Assembly: GCF_008973465.1 (NCBI RefSeq)
Contig: NZ_WBXN01000004.1
Coordinates: 3,512,501 to 3,576,500 of the forward strand
DNA: 64,000 bases
Source: Streptomyces sp. SS1-1
GTDB taxonomy: Bacteria > Actinomycetota > Actinomycetes > Streptomycetales > Streptomycetaceae
Reading direction: 5' to 3'
A program made the position numbers and the translations under genes. The notes under the pieces were generated by a model. The model made no database searches. It worked only from the letters and a program-made list of their open reading frames with translations, and was not told the origin of the DNA. This document shows positions 1 to 8,503 of this stretch, one piece after another (the first letter of the stretch is position 1; each line of letters begins with the position of its first letter).

Positions 1-1437
1 GCCGCCGTGCGCGCTGACCACGGCCTGCACGATCGCCAGGCCCAGCCCGGTGGAGCCGGTGGCGCGGGAGCGCGCGGAGTCGCCGCGCGCGAACCGCTCG
101 AAGACCCGGGGGAGCAGGTCCGCCGGGATGCCCGGCCCGTCGTCCACGACGTCCACGCACACCCACGCGCCCCGTCGCTGGACACGGGCGGTGATCGTGG
201 TGCCCGGCGGGGTGTGGGTGCCCGCGTTGGCGAGCAGGTTGACCAGGACCTGCTGCACACGGGCCGCGTCCGCCGGGACGACGGCGGGCTCGTCGGGCAG
301 GTCGAGGCGCCAGGTGTGGTCCGTGCCGGCCGCGCGGGCGTCGCTGATGGTGTCCACGACGAGGGGGACCAGATCGGTCCGCTCGATCTGCAGGGGGCGT
401 CCGGCGTCCAGCCGGGCGAGCAGCAGCAGATCCTCCACGAGCAGGGTCATCCGGGCGGCCTCGGACTCGATACGGCTGAGCGCGTGCCGGGTGTCGGGGC
501 CGATCTCCTCGCGTCCGCGCCGGGTGAGCTCGGCGTAGCCGCGGATCGCGGTGAGCGGGGTGCGCAGCTCGTGGCTGGCGTCCGCGACGAACTGCCGTAC
601 CCGCGTCTCGCTCTGCTGGCGGGAGTGCAGGGCGCCGTGGACGTGGTCCAGCATCCGGTTGAGGGCCGCGCCGACCCGGCCGACCTCGGTGTGCGGGTCG
701 GTCTCGGGCTCGGGGACGCGCTCGCTGAGGTTGACCTCGCCGGTGTGCAGGGGGAGTTCGGAGACCCGGGTGGCCGTGTCGGCGACCCGGCGCAGGGGGC
801 GGGTCGCCACGCCGACGATGGCGGTGCCGGCGAGTCCGGCGGCCACGAGGGCGGCGGCGGTGACGATCGCCTCGATGAGGACGAGGGTCCGCAGGGTGCC
901 CGTGACCGTCGCGGTCGGCAGGGCCACGTAGTAGCCGCCGTCGAGACGGTGGACGTGCAGGGCCCGGTACTCGCCGAGGCCGGGCAGCCTCACGGTGTGG
1001 GGGCTTCCGTCGTCGGGGACGCCGGAGAGCGCGTCCTTCACGGCGTCGCCCAGTTCGATGGCCCGGCCCTCGAAGCCCGTGGACTCGTCCGGCTGCCGCT
1101 CGGCCATGACGGCCCGGGTGACCCGGGGGCCGGTTCCGGACTCGGCGGCGACGGTGCCCGTCTGCACGGGCCCCTTGGTGACGAAGCCCTCGATCCGTTC
1201 GTCGCTCGCCGGGGGATCCCCGCCCTCCGGCTTGAACGGCACGGACAGCCGTTTGCCCGCGTCCTCGACCTGCCCGTTCAGCTGGTCGTCCAGATGCTCG
1301 CGCAGGGCGAGCGTGGTGACCGTGCCGATCACCGCGCACACCACGGCGATCAGCGTCACACAGGCGACGACGAGCCGGGAGCGCAGCGTGCGCGGCTGGC
1401 CCGCCCGCCGCGTCCACAGCCGTCGCCGCCCGGTCAC
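1..1437 (-). CDS. Sensor histidine kinase of a two-component system (C-terminus beyond the window)
   Basis: A membrane sensor kinase that would autophosphorylate and pass phosphate to the response regulator encoded just upstream. Reading leftward from a GTG at 1437, the 479 visible codons show an N-terminal membrane segment (about residues 15-38), an extracytoplasmic domain, a second membrane segment (about 165-190), a HAMP linker, and a HisKA domain with the H-box ASHELRTPL (phospho-His 289, codon 571-573). The ATPase domain follows with an N-box (NLLANAGTH), a G1 box (DDGPGIP) and a G2 box (GSTGLGLAIV). The reading frame runs off the window in the last ATPase strand, so only a short C-terminus is missing. 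The start overlaps the response-regulator stop as GTGA, implying translational coupling in one operon. The signal sensed cannot be inferred. Confidence 0.95.
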   Translation of the reverse strand, partial: MTGRRRLWTRRAGQPRTLRSRLVVACVTLIAVVCAVIGTVTTLALREHLDDQLNGQVEDAGKRLSVPFKPEGGDPPASDERIEGFVTKGPVQTGTVAAESGTGPRVTRAVMAERQPDESTGFEGRAIELGDAVKDALSGVPDDGSPHTVRLPGLGEYRALHVHRLDGGYYVALPTATVTGTLRTLVLIEAIVTAAALVAAGLAGTAIVGVATRPLRRVADTATRVSELPLHTGEVNLSERVPEPETDPHTEVGRVGAALNRMLDHVHGALHSRQQSETRVRQFVADASHELRTPLTAIRGYAELTRRGREEIGPDTRHALSRIESEAARMTLLVEDLLLLARLDAGRPLQIERTDLVPLVVDTISDARAAGTDHTWRLDLPDEPAVVPADAARVQQVLVNLLANAGTHTPPGTTITARVQRRGAWVCVDVVDDGPGIPADLLPRVFERFARGDSARSRATGSTGLGLAIVQAVVSAHGG

Positions 1438-2174
1438 GACACGGCCGGCTTGATCAGGTACCCGGCACCGCGCCGCGTGTGGATCATCGGCTCCCGTCCT
1501 GCGTCGATCTTCCGGCGCAGGTAGGAGATGTAGAGCTCGACGACGTTGGCCTGGCCGCCGAAGTCGTACGACCACACGCGGTCGAGGATCTGCGCCTTGC
1601 TGAGCACGCGGCGCGGGTTGCGCATCAGGAAGCGCAGCAGCTCGAACTCGGTCGCGGTCAGGTGGATGCTGTCCCCCGCCCGGGTGACCTCGTGGCTGTC
1701 CTCGTCGAGGGTGAGGTCGCCGACGACCAGCACCGACTCGGCCCGCCGGTCTGCCGCGCCGGAGCGCCGGATGAGTCCCCGCAGCCGGGCGACGACCTCC
1801 TCCAGACTGAACGGCTTGGTGACGTAGTCGTCCCCGCCCGCCGTGAGCCCGGCGATCCGGTCCTCGACGGCGTCCTTCGCGGTCAGGAAGAGCACCGGCA
1901 CGTCCGGCAGTTCCCGGCGCAGCCGTCCGAGGACGGTCAGCCCGTCCATGTCCGGCAGCATCATGTCGAGGACGACGGCGTCGGGCCGGAACTCGCGCGC
2001 GGCCTGCAGGGCACCCGCGCCGTCCCCGGCGCTGCGGATCTGCCAGCCCTCGTAGCGCAGGGCCATGGAGAGCAGTTCGGTGATCGACTGCTCGTCGTCC
2101 ACCACCAGCACGCGGACGGGGCTCCCGTCCGACCTCAGCAGTTCGGAACGCCCCTGGGGCGAGGTCGTGGTCAT
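1434..2174 (-). CDS. OmpR/PhoB-family response regulator
   Basis: A DNA-binding response regulator of 246 residues paired with the downstream kinase. The receiver domain (about residues 20-135) has the acidic pair in VVDDEQ, phospho-acceptor Asp70 (VVLDMMLPD), Thr98 (FLTAK) and Lys120 (YVTKPF). The C-terminal winged-helix domain (about 150-245) ends with the usual hairpin region RRGAGYLIKP. The ATG at 2174 is preferred; an upstream in-frame ATG at 2243 would add 23 residues overlapping the inverted repeat at 2217-2248, which looks like promoter DNA. The stop overlaps the kinase GTG. The receiver resembles the TrcR/MprA/CseB group by eye, but no specific orthologue is claimed. Confidence 0.95.
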   Translation of the reverse strand: MTTTSPQGRSELLRSDGSPVRVLVVDDEQSITELLSMALRYEGWQIRSAGDGAGALQAAREFRPDAVVLDMMLPDMDGLTVLGRLRRELPDVPVLFLTAKDAVEDRIAGLTAGGDDYVTKPFSLEEVVARLRGLIRRSGAADRRAESVLVVGDLTLDEDSHEVTRAGDSIHLTATEFELLRFLMRNPRRVLSKAQILDRVWSYDFGGQANVVELYISYLRRKIDAGREPMIHTRRGAGYLIKPAVS

Positions 2175-2216
2175 GGGGCACACCCTGTCGACGGCCCCTG
2201 AGAAGACCCTTTCCCC

Positions 2217-2248
2217 AACCTGTGAATCACCTGAGAAACGCACAGGTT
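2217..2248 (-). promoter_or_regulatory. Inverted repeat upstream of the response-regulator gene
   Basis: Perfect 8-bp arms AACCTGTG (2217-2224) and CACAGGTT (2241-2248), 16 bp apart, lie 43-74 bp upstream of the response-regulator start. On the minus strand the word CTCAGG occurs twice around it, giving a direct-repeat flavour typical of OmpR-family sites. Likely an autoregulatory operator; this is inference from position. Confidence 0.45.
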
Positions 2249-2385
2249 CCTCTCAGGCGGCACCTGGGGGCGGCCTGCGAGACGCCGGCCGGCGGGGCGG
2301 CGGGTCGGCGGGTCGCTCGGCTCGCGCCCGGTTCGCCCGGTTCACCCGGTTCGTCGGTGCGTCAGCTCGTCCGCACGTCAGCTCA

Positions 2386-3252
2386 TTAGAACAGCCCGTC
2401 CTGCACGCTCCCCTCGCTCGCCTTGAACTCCACCACCGGGACGGACAGTTCCGCGTCCGGGTCCGCGGCCACCAGCTCCCACCCCGTCATCAGCCGTGTG
2501 TCGACGACCACCGCCCCTCGGCCCGTCCGCAGATGCAGGTCCGGCCCCGCGGCCGCCACCAGCTCCCCGCTCACCGCCCCGCCCGCGACGAGTTCACCGA
2601 CCGCACCGGCCGCCGGCGGCAGCCCGGCGAGCCCGAACACCTCCGCGTGGTCGACGGCCCGGCACGGCTCGGGAGCCAGCGACTCCGGCCAGCCGTCGAG
2701 CGCCACCGCCCGGGCGTGCAGCTCCGCCACCTCGGCCGCCCGCCCGGCCGCCGACGCGGGCAGCGCCGAGCGCACGGCCCGCTTGGCGGCGTAGGGGATG
2801 CGGTCCGGCACGCCCAGGGCCGCCCGCAGCAGCTCCTCCGTGCGCCGGGCCGCCATCAACGGGCCGGCGCCCAGCCAGCTGAAGCAGACCGCCCCCTGCT
2901 CCAGCAGCCGCGCCGGCCCCCGCTCGACGGCGGTGATGCCGACCTTGGTCATGCCGGGCCCGAACCAGGCCAGATATACGTGGTACGGCCGCGGGTCGTC
3001 GGCCAGGGTGTCCGCGGCCACCGAGTGCGCCCGGTCCAGCCGCGCGCACTCCTCGCACCGCGCCCCCGTGCCCCGCCCCGGCACGGCCGCGCGCGTCGGA
3101 CAGGGATGCCGCCGCGCTCCCACACATGTCCGCACTCCCCCTTCCGCGACCGCGAAGGCCACCCGTCTCCCCAGGTCAGCGCCGACCGCCGACCGCCGTC
3201 CCAGACCAGCTCGGGCCCGTCCGCCGACCAGCGCAGACCCGAGCATCTCCAT
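2386..3252 (-). CDS. DUF2797 family protein
   Basis: A 288-residue protein with the character of the DUF2797 family. The N-terminal half has Cys pairs (HPCPT, RCEEC) that suggest a zinc site. The central stretch YHVYLAWFGPGMTKVGIT, followed by RLLEQGA and a Trp-rich patch, resembles GIY-YIG-like folds. Function is unknown. The start is uncertain: ATG 3252 was chosen because the frame upstream overlaps the next gene and shows no ribosome binding site; ATG 3246 is an alternative. It lies convergent to nothing obvious and is read in the same direction as the small membrane protein upstream. Confidence 0.75.
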   Translation of the reverse strand: MEMLGSALVGGRARAGLGRRSAVGADLGRRVAFAVAEGGVRTCVGARRHPCPTRAAVPGRGTGARCEECARLDRAHSVAADTLADDPRPYHVYLAWFGPGMTKVGITAVERGPARLLEQGAVCFSWLGAGPLMAARRTEELLRAALGVPDRIPYAAKRAVRSALPASAAGRAAEVAELHARAVALDGWPESLAPEPCRAVDHAEVFGLAGLPPAAGAVGELVAGGAVSGELVAAAGPDLHLRTGRGAVVVDTRLMTGWELVAADPDAELSVPVVEFKASEGSVQDGLF

Positions 3253-3323
3253 GCCTGTGCCATCACCGACGAGAGTAGGGGGCGGCACTGACAACGCGGC
3301 CGGACGAGAGGGCCCCTCGGGTC

Positions 3324-3725
3324 CTACCGGTCGGCCCCGACGGCGACGGACTCCCGCTCGACGACCGCCCCGACCGCCCCGGCCACCCCGACCGCCGGTG
3401 ACGGAGCCGCCGCCGGCGCCTCGGCCGTACGCCGTCCGCGCCCCGCCAGCCGGCATCCCCAGCAGTCGGGGTGCCCTTCGAGCGCGCTCAGGTCCCGGAC
3501 CAGCATCCCCCACTGGTCGCGCGGCCGGATCCCCGACGGCTTGCCCCAGCCGGTCAGATGGAGGCCCCAGGTCACCAGGACGCTCGCCACCGTGACCGCG
3601 AACCCGGCCCATATCAGCGGGGCCGACATGACGCAGATCCCCGCGCCCAGCACCGAACACCCGACGGTCGCGACGGCGACCCCGATCCATCCGGCAAGCG
3701 TGTGCCCCTCGTCATACTGGCTCAT
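3324..3725 (-). CDS. Small membrane protein, HGxxPAAW-like family
   Basis: A 133-residue protein with two central membrane segments (about residues 12-33 and 36-58). The N-terminal EGHTLAGW is a variant of the HGxxPAAW signature of a small actinobacterial membrane family. The tail after GWGKPSGIRPRDQW is cytosolic, has two Cys in CWGC, and ends in low-complexity Ala/Val. A GGAGGA ribosome binding site sits about 9 bases before the ATG. No function is known for the family. Confidence 0.8.
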   Translation of the reverse strand: MSQYDEGHTLAGWIGVAVATVGCSVLGAGICVMSAPLIWAGFAVTVASVLVTWGLHLTGWGKPSGIRPRDQWGMLVRDLSALEGHPDCWGCRLAGRGRRTAEAPAAAPSPAVGVAGAVGAVVERESVAVGADR

Positions 3726-3817
3726 GCCGCCCGCTCCTCCTGCTCTCCTCCACTCCCACTCCGTCCGAGGGCAGCGGAACCCGGTGCGTCGAAGGGACCC
3801 CGAATCCCTTACGACGC

Positions 3818-3840
3818 GAGAATTTCAGTAACTAAATCTC
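3818..3840. promoter_or_regulatory. Imperfect inverted repeat in the MarR promoter region
   Basis: GAGAATTT (3818-3825) and AAATCTC (3834-3840) flank a short A/T-rich centre about 25 bp before the MarR start, in an unusually A/T-rich stretch. MarR proteins commonly bind such palindromes in their own promoters, so this is a candidate operator. Confidence 0.4.
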
Positions 3841-3864
3841 TCACGAGCTAAGGTAAAAGGGAAG

Positions 3865-4347
3865 ATGTCAGCCACGCCACGCCCCACCGCCAGCCCCGCC
3901 GAGGCTCTGGAGGCGATGGACTCGCTCATCGCCGCCCATCTGCTCGGACAGCAGGAGATGGCCCAGCGGCTCGGACTGAACATCACCGACCTGCTCTGCT
4001 TCGGCTTCGTCGTGAAGGCCGGCGACGACCTGCTCGGCGCGGGGACCCTCGCGGAGCAGGTGCACGTCACGACCGGCGCGATGACCGGCATCCTCAACCG
4101 CCTCGAGCGCGCGGGCTTCGTCACCCGCCGCCCCGACCCCGGCGACCGGCGCCGCGTCCGGGTGGCCGCCGTCCCCGACGCGCTGACCCGGGTCGAGGAG
4201 CTGTACGGCCCGTACTACGTCCGCCTCATCGAGCTGTTCGCCTCCTACTCGGCGGACGAGATCGCCGTCCTCACGGACTGGTTCACCCGCGCCACCGGGC
4301 TCGCGCAGACGTACATCGACGAACTCCGGGAGCGCGACGCGACCTGA
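3865..4347 (+). CDS. MarR family transcriptional regulator
   Basis: A 160-residue winged-helix regulator. The wHTH spans about residues 40-105 with the recognition region HVTTGAMTGILNRLERAGFVTRRPDPGDRRRVRV, including the Asp-Arg-Arg wing signature of MarR proteins; flanking helices form the dimer interface. The ATG at 3865 follows an AAAAGGGAAG ribosome binding site. There is no transporter or enzyme directly downstream in an operon, so its target is unclear; the divergent gene pair to its left encodes small proteins of unknown role. Confidence 0.92.
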   Translation: MSATPRPTASPAEALEAMDSLIAAHLLGQQEMAQRLGLNITDLLCFGFVVKAGDDLLGAGTLAEQVHVTTGAMTGILNRLERAGFVTRRPDPGDRRRVRVAAVPDALTRVEELYGPYYVRLIELFASYSADEIAVLTDWFTRATGLAQTYIDELRERDAT

Positions 4348-4447
4348 GCGCGCCCGTCACAAGACAGTCACGCTGTTCACATCCTCTTCACACCCCGGCT
4401 CACGGAGCCTTACCGTCGCCCCATCCGTATCGCTCTGGGGGGACGAC

Positions 4448-4966
4448 ATGGCCAACCCGTACACCGCTTCGCCGCCACCACCCGCGCCCCGTCCGCCGGA
4501 CACCCGCCCCCTGCGCCGGCGCAAGCGCGTCTGGCTCGGCGGCTCGGGCCTCTTCCTGGCGGGCCTCCTGGTCGCCACCCCGGGGAACGGCGACGAACAG
4601 CAGCCCGTCCAGACGAAGGTGAAGGCGGGGCCGACCGTCACGGCGACCGTGACGACCACGCCCGAGCCCGGCCCGACGGTCACCGAGACGGTGAAGGCCA
4701 AGGCCAAGCCGGCTCCCACGGTCACCGTCACCAAGACGGCCACCGTCGCGGCGGCCGGCACGGGCACCGGAAGCGGTGGAGGGGGCGGCGGAGGGGGAGG
4801 CGGGGACAGCACCGGCACCTGCTCGATCGTCTCCAACTCCGGAAACTGCTACTCGGCTGGCCAGTTCTGCCGCAACAGCGACCACGGCGCCACCACGACG
4901 ACGGCGAGCGGATCCCGGATCAGATGCGTGTTCAGCGCGAACGCGTGGCGCTGGAAGTACGCCTGA
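4448..4966 (+). CDS. Membrane-anchored, Gly/Thr-rich protein with a C-terminal Cys-containing domain
   Basis: A 172-residue protein. A Pro-rich and basic N-terminus precedes one membrane segment (about residues 28-45), so the rest is likely extracytoplasmic. It continues with a Thr/Val-rich stalk built on TVT repeats, a run of ten Gly after TGTGSG, then a compact C-terminal domain of about 50 residues with four Cys (TCSIV, NCYS, FCRN, IRCVF), probably disulfide-linked. Similar tails occur on many Streptomyces proteins but I know of no function. The long GC-rich antisense frames here are artefacts. Confidence 0.75.
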   Translation: MANPYTASPPPPAPRPPDTRPLRRRKRVWLGGSGLFLAGLLVATPGNGDEQQPVQTKVKAGPTVTATVTTTPEPGPTVTETVKAKAKPAPTVTVTKTATVAAAGTGTGSGGGGGGGGGGDSTGTCSIVSNSGNCYSAGQFCRNSDHGATTTTASGSRIRCVFSANAWRWKYA

Positions 4967-5004
4967 CGGACTGTAGGCCGCCGTGGACCACCCGGCCGGC
5001 CCGG

Positions 5005-5766
5005 TCAGACGGTCCTGACGACCGTGCCGGCGCTCTCCAGCGCGGCCACCTCGCCGGCGGGGGCGGTGCCGTCGGTCACGAGGGTGTGCAGGCCGGCGGC
5101 GGGAACGACGGACGCGTAGGCGGTACGGCCGAGCTTGCCGCCGTCCGAGGCGACGACGACCCGGCGGGCGGAGGCGACGGCCGCCTTCTTCACCGCCGCG
5201 TCGTCGAGGTCGTAGGCGGTCAGACCGTCGGCCGCGCTCAGGCCGCAGCAGCCGATGACGGCGGTGTCGAAGCGCAGGGCCGCCAGGGAGGCGAGGGTGA
5301 GGGGGCCGGTGAGCGCCCCCTCGGCGGCGCGGGGCTGCCCGCCGGGCACCACCAGCGTGGCCGGGCCTGGCGTCTCGCCGAACAGATGGATCGCCTGGAG
5401 GGACAGGGGCATCACGGTGACGGGCCGCTCGCGCAGCAGCCGGGCGACCTCCAGACAGGTGGTGCCGCTGTCCAGCACGACGCTCTCGCCGTCGGCGACG
5501 AGTGCGCAGACCTCGGCGGCGATCCGGCGCTTGGCGTCGACGGCCTCATGGGCGCGCAGCGCGAACGGCGGCTCCTCGCCCCGGAGCAGCAGGGTGCGGG
5601 CGCCGCCGCGGACCCGTTCGAGGACGCCCTGCGCGGCCAGGGTGTCGAGGTCGCGCCGGATGGTCATCTCCGAGGCGCCGGTCAGTTCGGCGAGCTCCTG
5701 GACCGTGGCAGCGCCGGAGTCCCTGACGGCTTTCGCGATCAGCCCGTGCCGGTCTGCGTTGCTCAT
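5005..5766 (-). CDS. DeoR/GlpR family transcriptional regulator
   Basis: A 253-residue sugar-metabolism-type repressor. The N-terminal DeoR HTH carries the family recognition motif (TGASEMTIRRDLDTLAAQG, about residues 25-45), and the C-terminal DeoRC sensor domain has the DSGTT motif that binds a phosphorylated sugar. ATG 5766 was chosen over an upstream ATG because it begins right at the HTH (MSNADRHGLI). It is divergent from an MFS gene with 91 bp between them, so it probably controls that transporter and itself. Confidence 0.93.
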   Translation of the reverse strand: MSNADRHGLIAKAVRDSGAATVQELAELTGASEMTIRRDLDTLAAQGVLERVRGGARTLLLRGEEPPFALRAHEAVDAKRRIAAEVCALVADGESVVLDSGTTCLEVARLLRERPVTVMPLSLQAIHLFGETPGPATLVVPGGQPRAAEGALTGPLTLASLAALRFDTAVIGCCGLSAADGLTAYDLDDAAVKKAAVASARRVVVASDGGKLGRTAYASVVPAAGLHTLVTDGTAPAGEVAALESAGTVVRTV

Positions 5767-5857
5767 ACGGGGATTGAACACCACGCGAAAACGCACACAC
5801 AAGCCGTTCGATAGAGACTCTTTCAAACACCCATCCTGTTCGTTACGGTGGCGAGCC

Positions 5858-7063
5858 ATGGAACGCTCGCTCTTCGGCGCCCGTGTGGCGACCTATGTCT
5901 ACTTCGTCCTCTGCGGCACGCTGATGGGCGCCTGGGTGGTGCACATCCCGGCCGTCGAGGAACGGGTGGGCGTCAGCCACGCGACGCTGGGCGGGCTGCT
6001 GGTGCTGCTCGGCCTCGGCGCGTTCGCCGGGATGCAGGTGGCCGGCCCCCTGACGGACCGCCTCGGCGCGCGCGTCGTCGTCCCCGCCACCGGCGTCCTG
6101 TGCGGCGCGGCCCTGGTGCTCCCCGCGCTCGCCCGTGATCCATGGACGCTGGCGGGCGCCCTGCTGGTCTTCGGCTTCTGCAACGGCGGCCTGGACGTGA
6201 GCATGAACGCCCACGCCGTACATGTGGAGAAGGCGTACGGCCGGCCCGTGATGTCGGGCTTCCACGCCACGTTCTCCGTCGGCGGGGTGCTCGCCGCGCT
6301 CGTGGCGGCGGGGGCGACCGCGGCCGGTGCCGGGCCGGTCGTGACGCTGGCGGGTGTCGGAGCGGTGAGCATCGTGATCGCCGTGGTCTCGGCGCGCGTT
6401 CTGATGCCGACCGTTCCGGCCGCCGGGGAGACCGTCACGGAGCAGTCGTCACCGGCCCCCTCCGCACGCCGCGGTACGGCGGGGCGCGTCTGGCTCCTCG
6501 CCGTCCTGGCGCTTATGGTCATGCTGTGCGAGGGCGCCGCCAACGACTGGAGCGCCCTGCACCTGAAGGACGTCCTCGGGACGTCCACCACCACGGCCGC
6601 CTTCGGCTACGGCACGTTCGCGGCGGCGATGACCACGGGCCGCCTGCTGGCCGACCGGCTCGCCGCCCGCTTCGGCTCCCTGGCGATCCTGCGGTACGGC
6701 GCGGTCGTGGCGGGCGCCGGCATCACGCTCGTGGCCTTCGGCCCGTGGCTGTGGGCGGCGTTCACGGGCTGGGCGCTGTTCGGCCTGGGCCTGTCCGGCT
6801 GTGTCCCGCAGTTGTTCAGCGCGGCCGGGCACGCCGACCCGGCGGCGGCCGGTGCGAACGTCTCCCGTGTCGCCGGGCTCGGCTACGTCGGCATGCTCGC
6901 CGGGCCCGCCGTCATCGGCTGGCTGACCCACCTCGTGGCCCTCAACCACACGTTCGTCCTGCTGACCCTGCTGTGCGTGGCGACGGCGGTGGGCGCGGGG
7001 GTCCTGCGCACGGACTCCGCCGCCCCCACCCCCCGCCCCGAGGAGGCGGGCACCGGCCACTGA
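5858..7063 (+). CDS. MFS transporter, YbjJ-like
   Basis: A 401-residue major facilitator protein with about 12 hydrophobic segments and the loop-2 motif GPLTDRLGARVV. The N-half NGGLDVSMNAHAVHVEKAYGRPVMSGFHATFSVGG is characteristic of the YbjJ/fucose-permease-like subgroup. Substrate unknown; pairing with a DeoR regulator suggests a sugar or sugar-like solute. ATG 5858 follows directly on the intergenic region; a much longer upstream frame is antisense to the DeoR gene. Confidence 0.92.
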   Translation: MERSLFGARVATYVYFVLCGTLMGAWVVHIPAVEERVGVSHATLGGLLVLLGLGAFAGMQVAGPLTDRLGARVVVPATGVLCGAALVLPALARDPWTLAGALLVFGFCNGGLDVSMNAHAVHVEKAYGRPVMSGFHATFSVGGVLAALVAAGATAAGAGPVVTLAGVGAVSIVIAVVSARVLMPTVPAAGETVTEQSSPAPSARRGTAGRVWLLAVLALMVMLCEGAANDWSALHLKDVLGTSTTTAAFGYGTFAAAMTTGRLLADRLAARFGSLAILRYGAVVAGAGITLVAFGPWLWAAFTGWALFGLGLSGCVPQLFSAAGHADPAAAGANVSRVAGLGYVGMLAGPAVIGWLTHLVALNHTFVLLTLLCVATAVGAGVLRTDSAAPTPRPEEAGTGH

Positions 7064-7079
7064 GCCCCCTCCGGCCCGG

Positions 7080-7748
7080 TCACGGGTGGAAGCGCCACCG
7101 CCCCTCGGAGACGACGTCCACCTCGCCGCCCCGGACGCGGACGGCCGTGTCGTCGTCGAGGAAGTAGATCGGGAAGTCCGCCCGCGCGACGATCCGGTCG
7201 GCCCACGCGTCGTCCCGCTCGGGGAAGTCCGGTGAGTACAGGTGGGGCTTGAGGTACCAGTCGAACAGCCCGAACGGCGGCTCCAGCGTGGTCGCCCCGA
7301 GCGCGTGCAGGTCCTGGGCGTCCCCGATGACGTCGGCCGAGTGCGCGTCGAGATACCGGCTGAAGATCATCGACCCGGCACTGAGCCCGACGTAGACCCG
7401 GCTCTCCAGCACCTCCAGAAACCCGTCGGCCAGCCCGTTGCGGGTGATGCTGCGCGCGAGGTGGTAGTGGTTGCCGCCGCTGACGTAGACGACGTCGGCG
7501 CGGCGCAGCCGGTCGAGCACCATCGCCGGGGGCAGCCCGTTCAGCTCCAGGATGTCGAACTCCCGCCAGCCGAGGGCGTGCACGCGGTTCATGTCGGCGA
7601 GGAGCCACCCGTGATCCCCTGCCTCGGCGACCGACGCCGTGGGCACGTACACGACGTTCGCCTCCCCGAACGGCTTCCCCAGCATGTCCCGCAGGGCATC
7701 CCGCAACGAATCGTTCCGCAGCCCGGCGGCCGTCAACAGACACTCCAT
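7080..7748 (-). CDS. Peptidase E-like S51 family serine peptidase
   Basis: A 222-residue cytosolic peptidase. Family S51 hydrolyses Asp-Xaa dipeptides or is cyanophycinase-like. The nucleophile Ser123 lies in GLSAGSM, after the GG-N motif (YVSGGNHYHL); acidic and His residues follow in the expected order. The preferred start is ATG 7748; a GTG one codon upstream is possible. It converges with the MFS gene and stands alone. Confidence 0.9.
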   Translation of the reverse strand: MECLLTAAGLRNDSLRDALRDMLGKPFGEANVVYVPTASVAEAGDHGWLLADMNRVHALGWREFDILELNGLPPAMVLDRLRRADVVYVSGGNHYHLARSITRNGLADGFLEVLESRVYVGLSAGSMIFSRYLDAHSADVIGDAQDLHALGATTLEPPFGLFDWYLKPHLYSPDFPERDDAWADRIVARADFPIYFLDDDTAVRVRGGEVDVVSEGRWRFHP

Positions 7749-7873
7749 CACCCGACCCAAACACGCCGCCCCCACCCGGTGCAACGAACGCCGGCCGTGC
7801 CATGCCCCGCGCTCACGGCGCCGAAGATCGCGAAGACGCCCCGCAAGGCCGACGGGCTCTGCAGAATGGGGCC

Positions 7874-8404
7874 ATGGACGCTGGAACGACGGCACTGCTG
7901 GGCGCCGCCGTGGGCTCCCTCGCGACCCTGGGCGCCGCGGTGGTCACCGGGCGCGTGGCCGCCCACGCCCAGTTCGCCCAAGGGCGCCGACAGCACCGGC
8001 GGGACGCCTACGCGAACTACCTGGCCGCGGTGTACGACCGTGACGTCGCCCTGGACGCCGTACGCGACGCGCTGCGGGCCGACCGCCCGGACCTGCGGGC
8101 GGTCGACGCGAGGATGGAGCAGTTCCGGAGCCGGGCCCGTGACGTTCACCGAGTCGCCGAGCTCGTCATCCTGGAAGGCCCGGAATCCGTGGTGCGGGCG
8201 CTCTATCGCGCGGTGCACGCGGCCGACGACGTGGCCGAGGTCGTGGGACGCATGGTGCGTGACGCCCATGCGGGTGAGACATCCCGGAAGGCCGCGGACC
8301 TCGCACTCGCCGCCGAGCGGGAGCACCCGTCCTACCAGTCGGTGAAGGCCCTGCGCGCAGCGGCATCGGACGTCCTCGGCGACCGGCGGATTCGCACCTC
8401 GTAG
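7874..8404 (+). CDS. Hypothetical protein with N-terminal membrane anchor
   Basis: A 176-residue protein with one N-terminal hydrophobic segment (about residues 5-25, ALLGAAVGSLATLGAAVVTG) followed by an almost wholly helical, charged cytosolic domain. It recalls many Streptomyces single-pass hypothetical proteins; function unknown. It ends 23 bp before the terminator that originally served the tRNA-Arg now split by AICE-1. Confidence 0.7.
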   Translation: MDAGTTALLGAAVGSLATLGAAVVTGRVAAHAQFAQGRRQHRRDAYANYLAAVYDRDVALDAVRDALRADRPDLRAVDARMEQFRSRARDVHRVAELVILEGPESVVRALYRAVHAADDVAEVVGRMVRDAHAGETSRKAADLALAAEREHPSYQSVKALRAAASDVLGDRRIRTS

Positions 8405-8426
8405 TCGCCTGCTCCCCACAACGCAA

Positions 8427-8452
8427 GAGGCCCCGGATCTCTCCGGGGCCTC
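8427..8452 (-). terminator. Displaced original terminator of tRNA-Arg
   Basis: Perfect 10-bp stem (GAGGCCCCGG, 6-nt loop, CCGGGGCCTC) just outside attL. It would have ended tRNA-Arg transcription before AICE-1 inserted; it may also terminate the hypothetical gene to its left. Confidence 0.7.
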
Positions 8453-8454
8453 TC

Positions 8455-8503
8455 ACCTGTGTGCACTCGGCAGGATTCGAACCTGCAACCTTCTGATCCG
8501 TAG
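8455..8503. repeat. attL of AICE-1
   Basis: 49 bp identical to 21595-21643, which forms the 3' part of the intact tRNA-Arg gene. Here only the 3' fragment of the tRNA (anticodon loop to 3' end) is left, as expected for the end displaced by site-specific integration. Confidence 0.95.

Noticed and set aside
7..1524. A 505-residue plus-strand frame
   Set aside because: It is antisense to the histidine kinase, whose motifs are unmistakable on the minus strand; product is Gly/Arg/Asp-rich nonsense.
2496..2882. Plus-strand Pro/Arg-rich frames opposite the DUF2797 gene
   Set aside because: Shadow frames of a GC-rich coding region.
8455..8503. A second tRNA-Arg gene
   Set aside because: Same reason: the 5' half is missing; it is attL of AICE-1.
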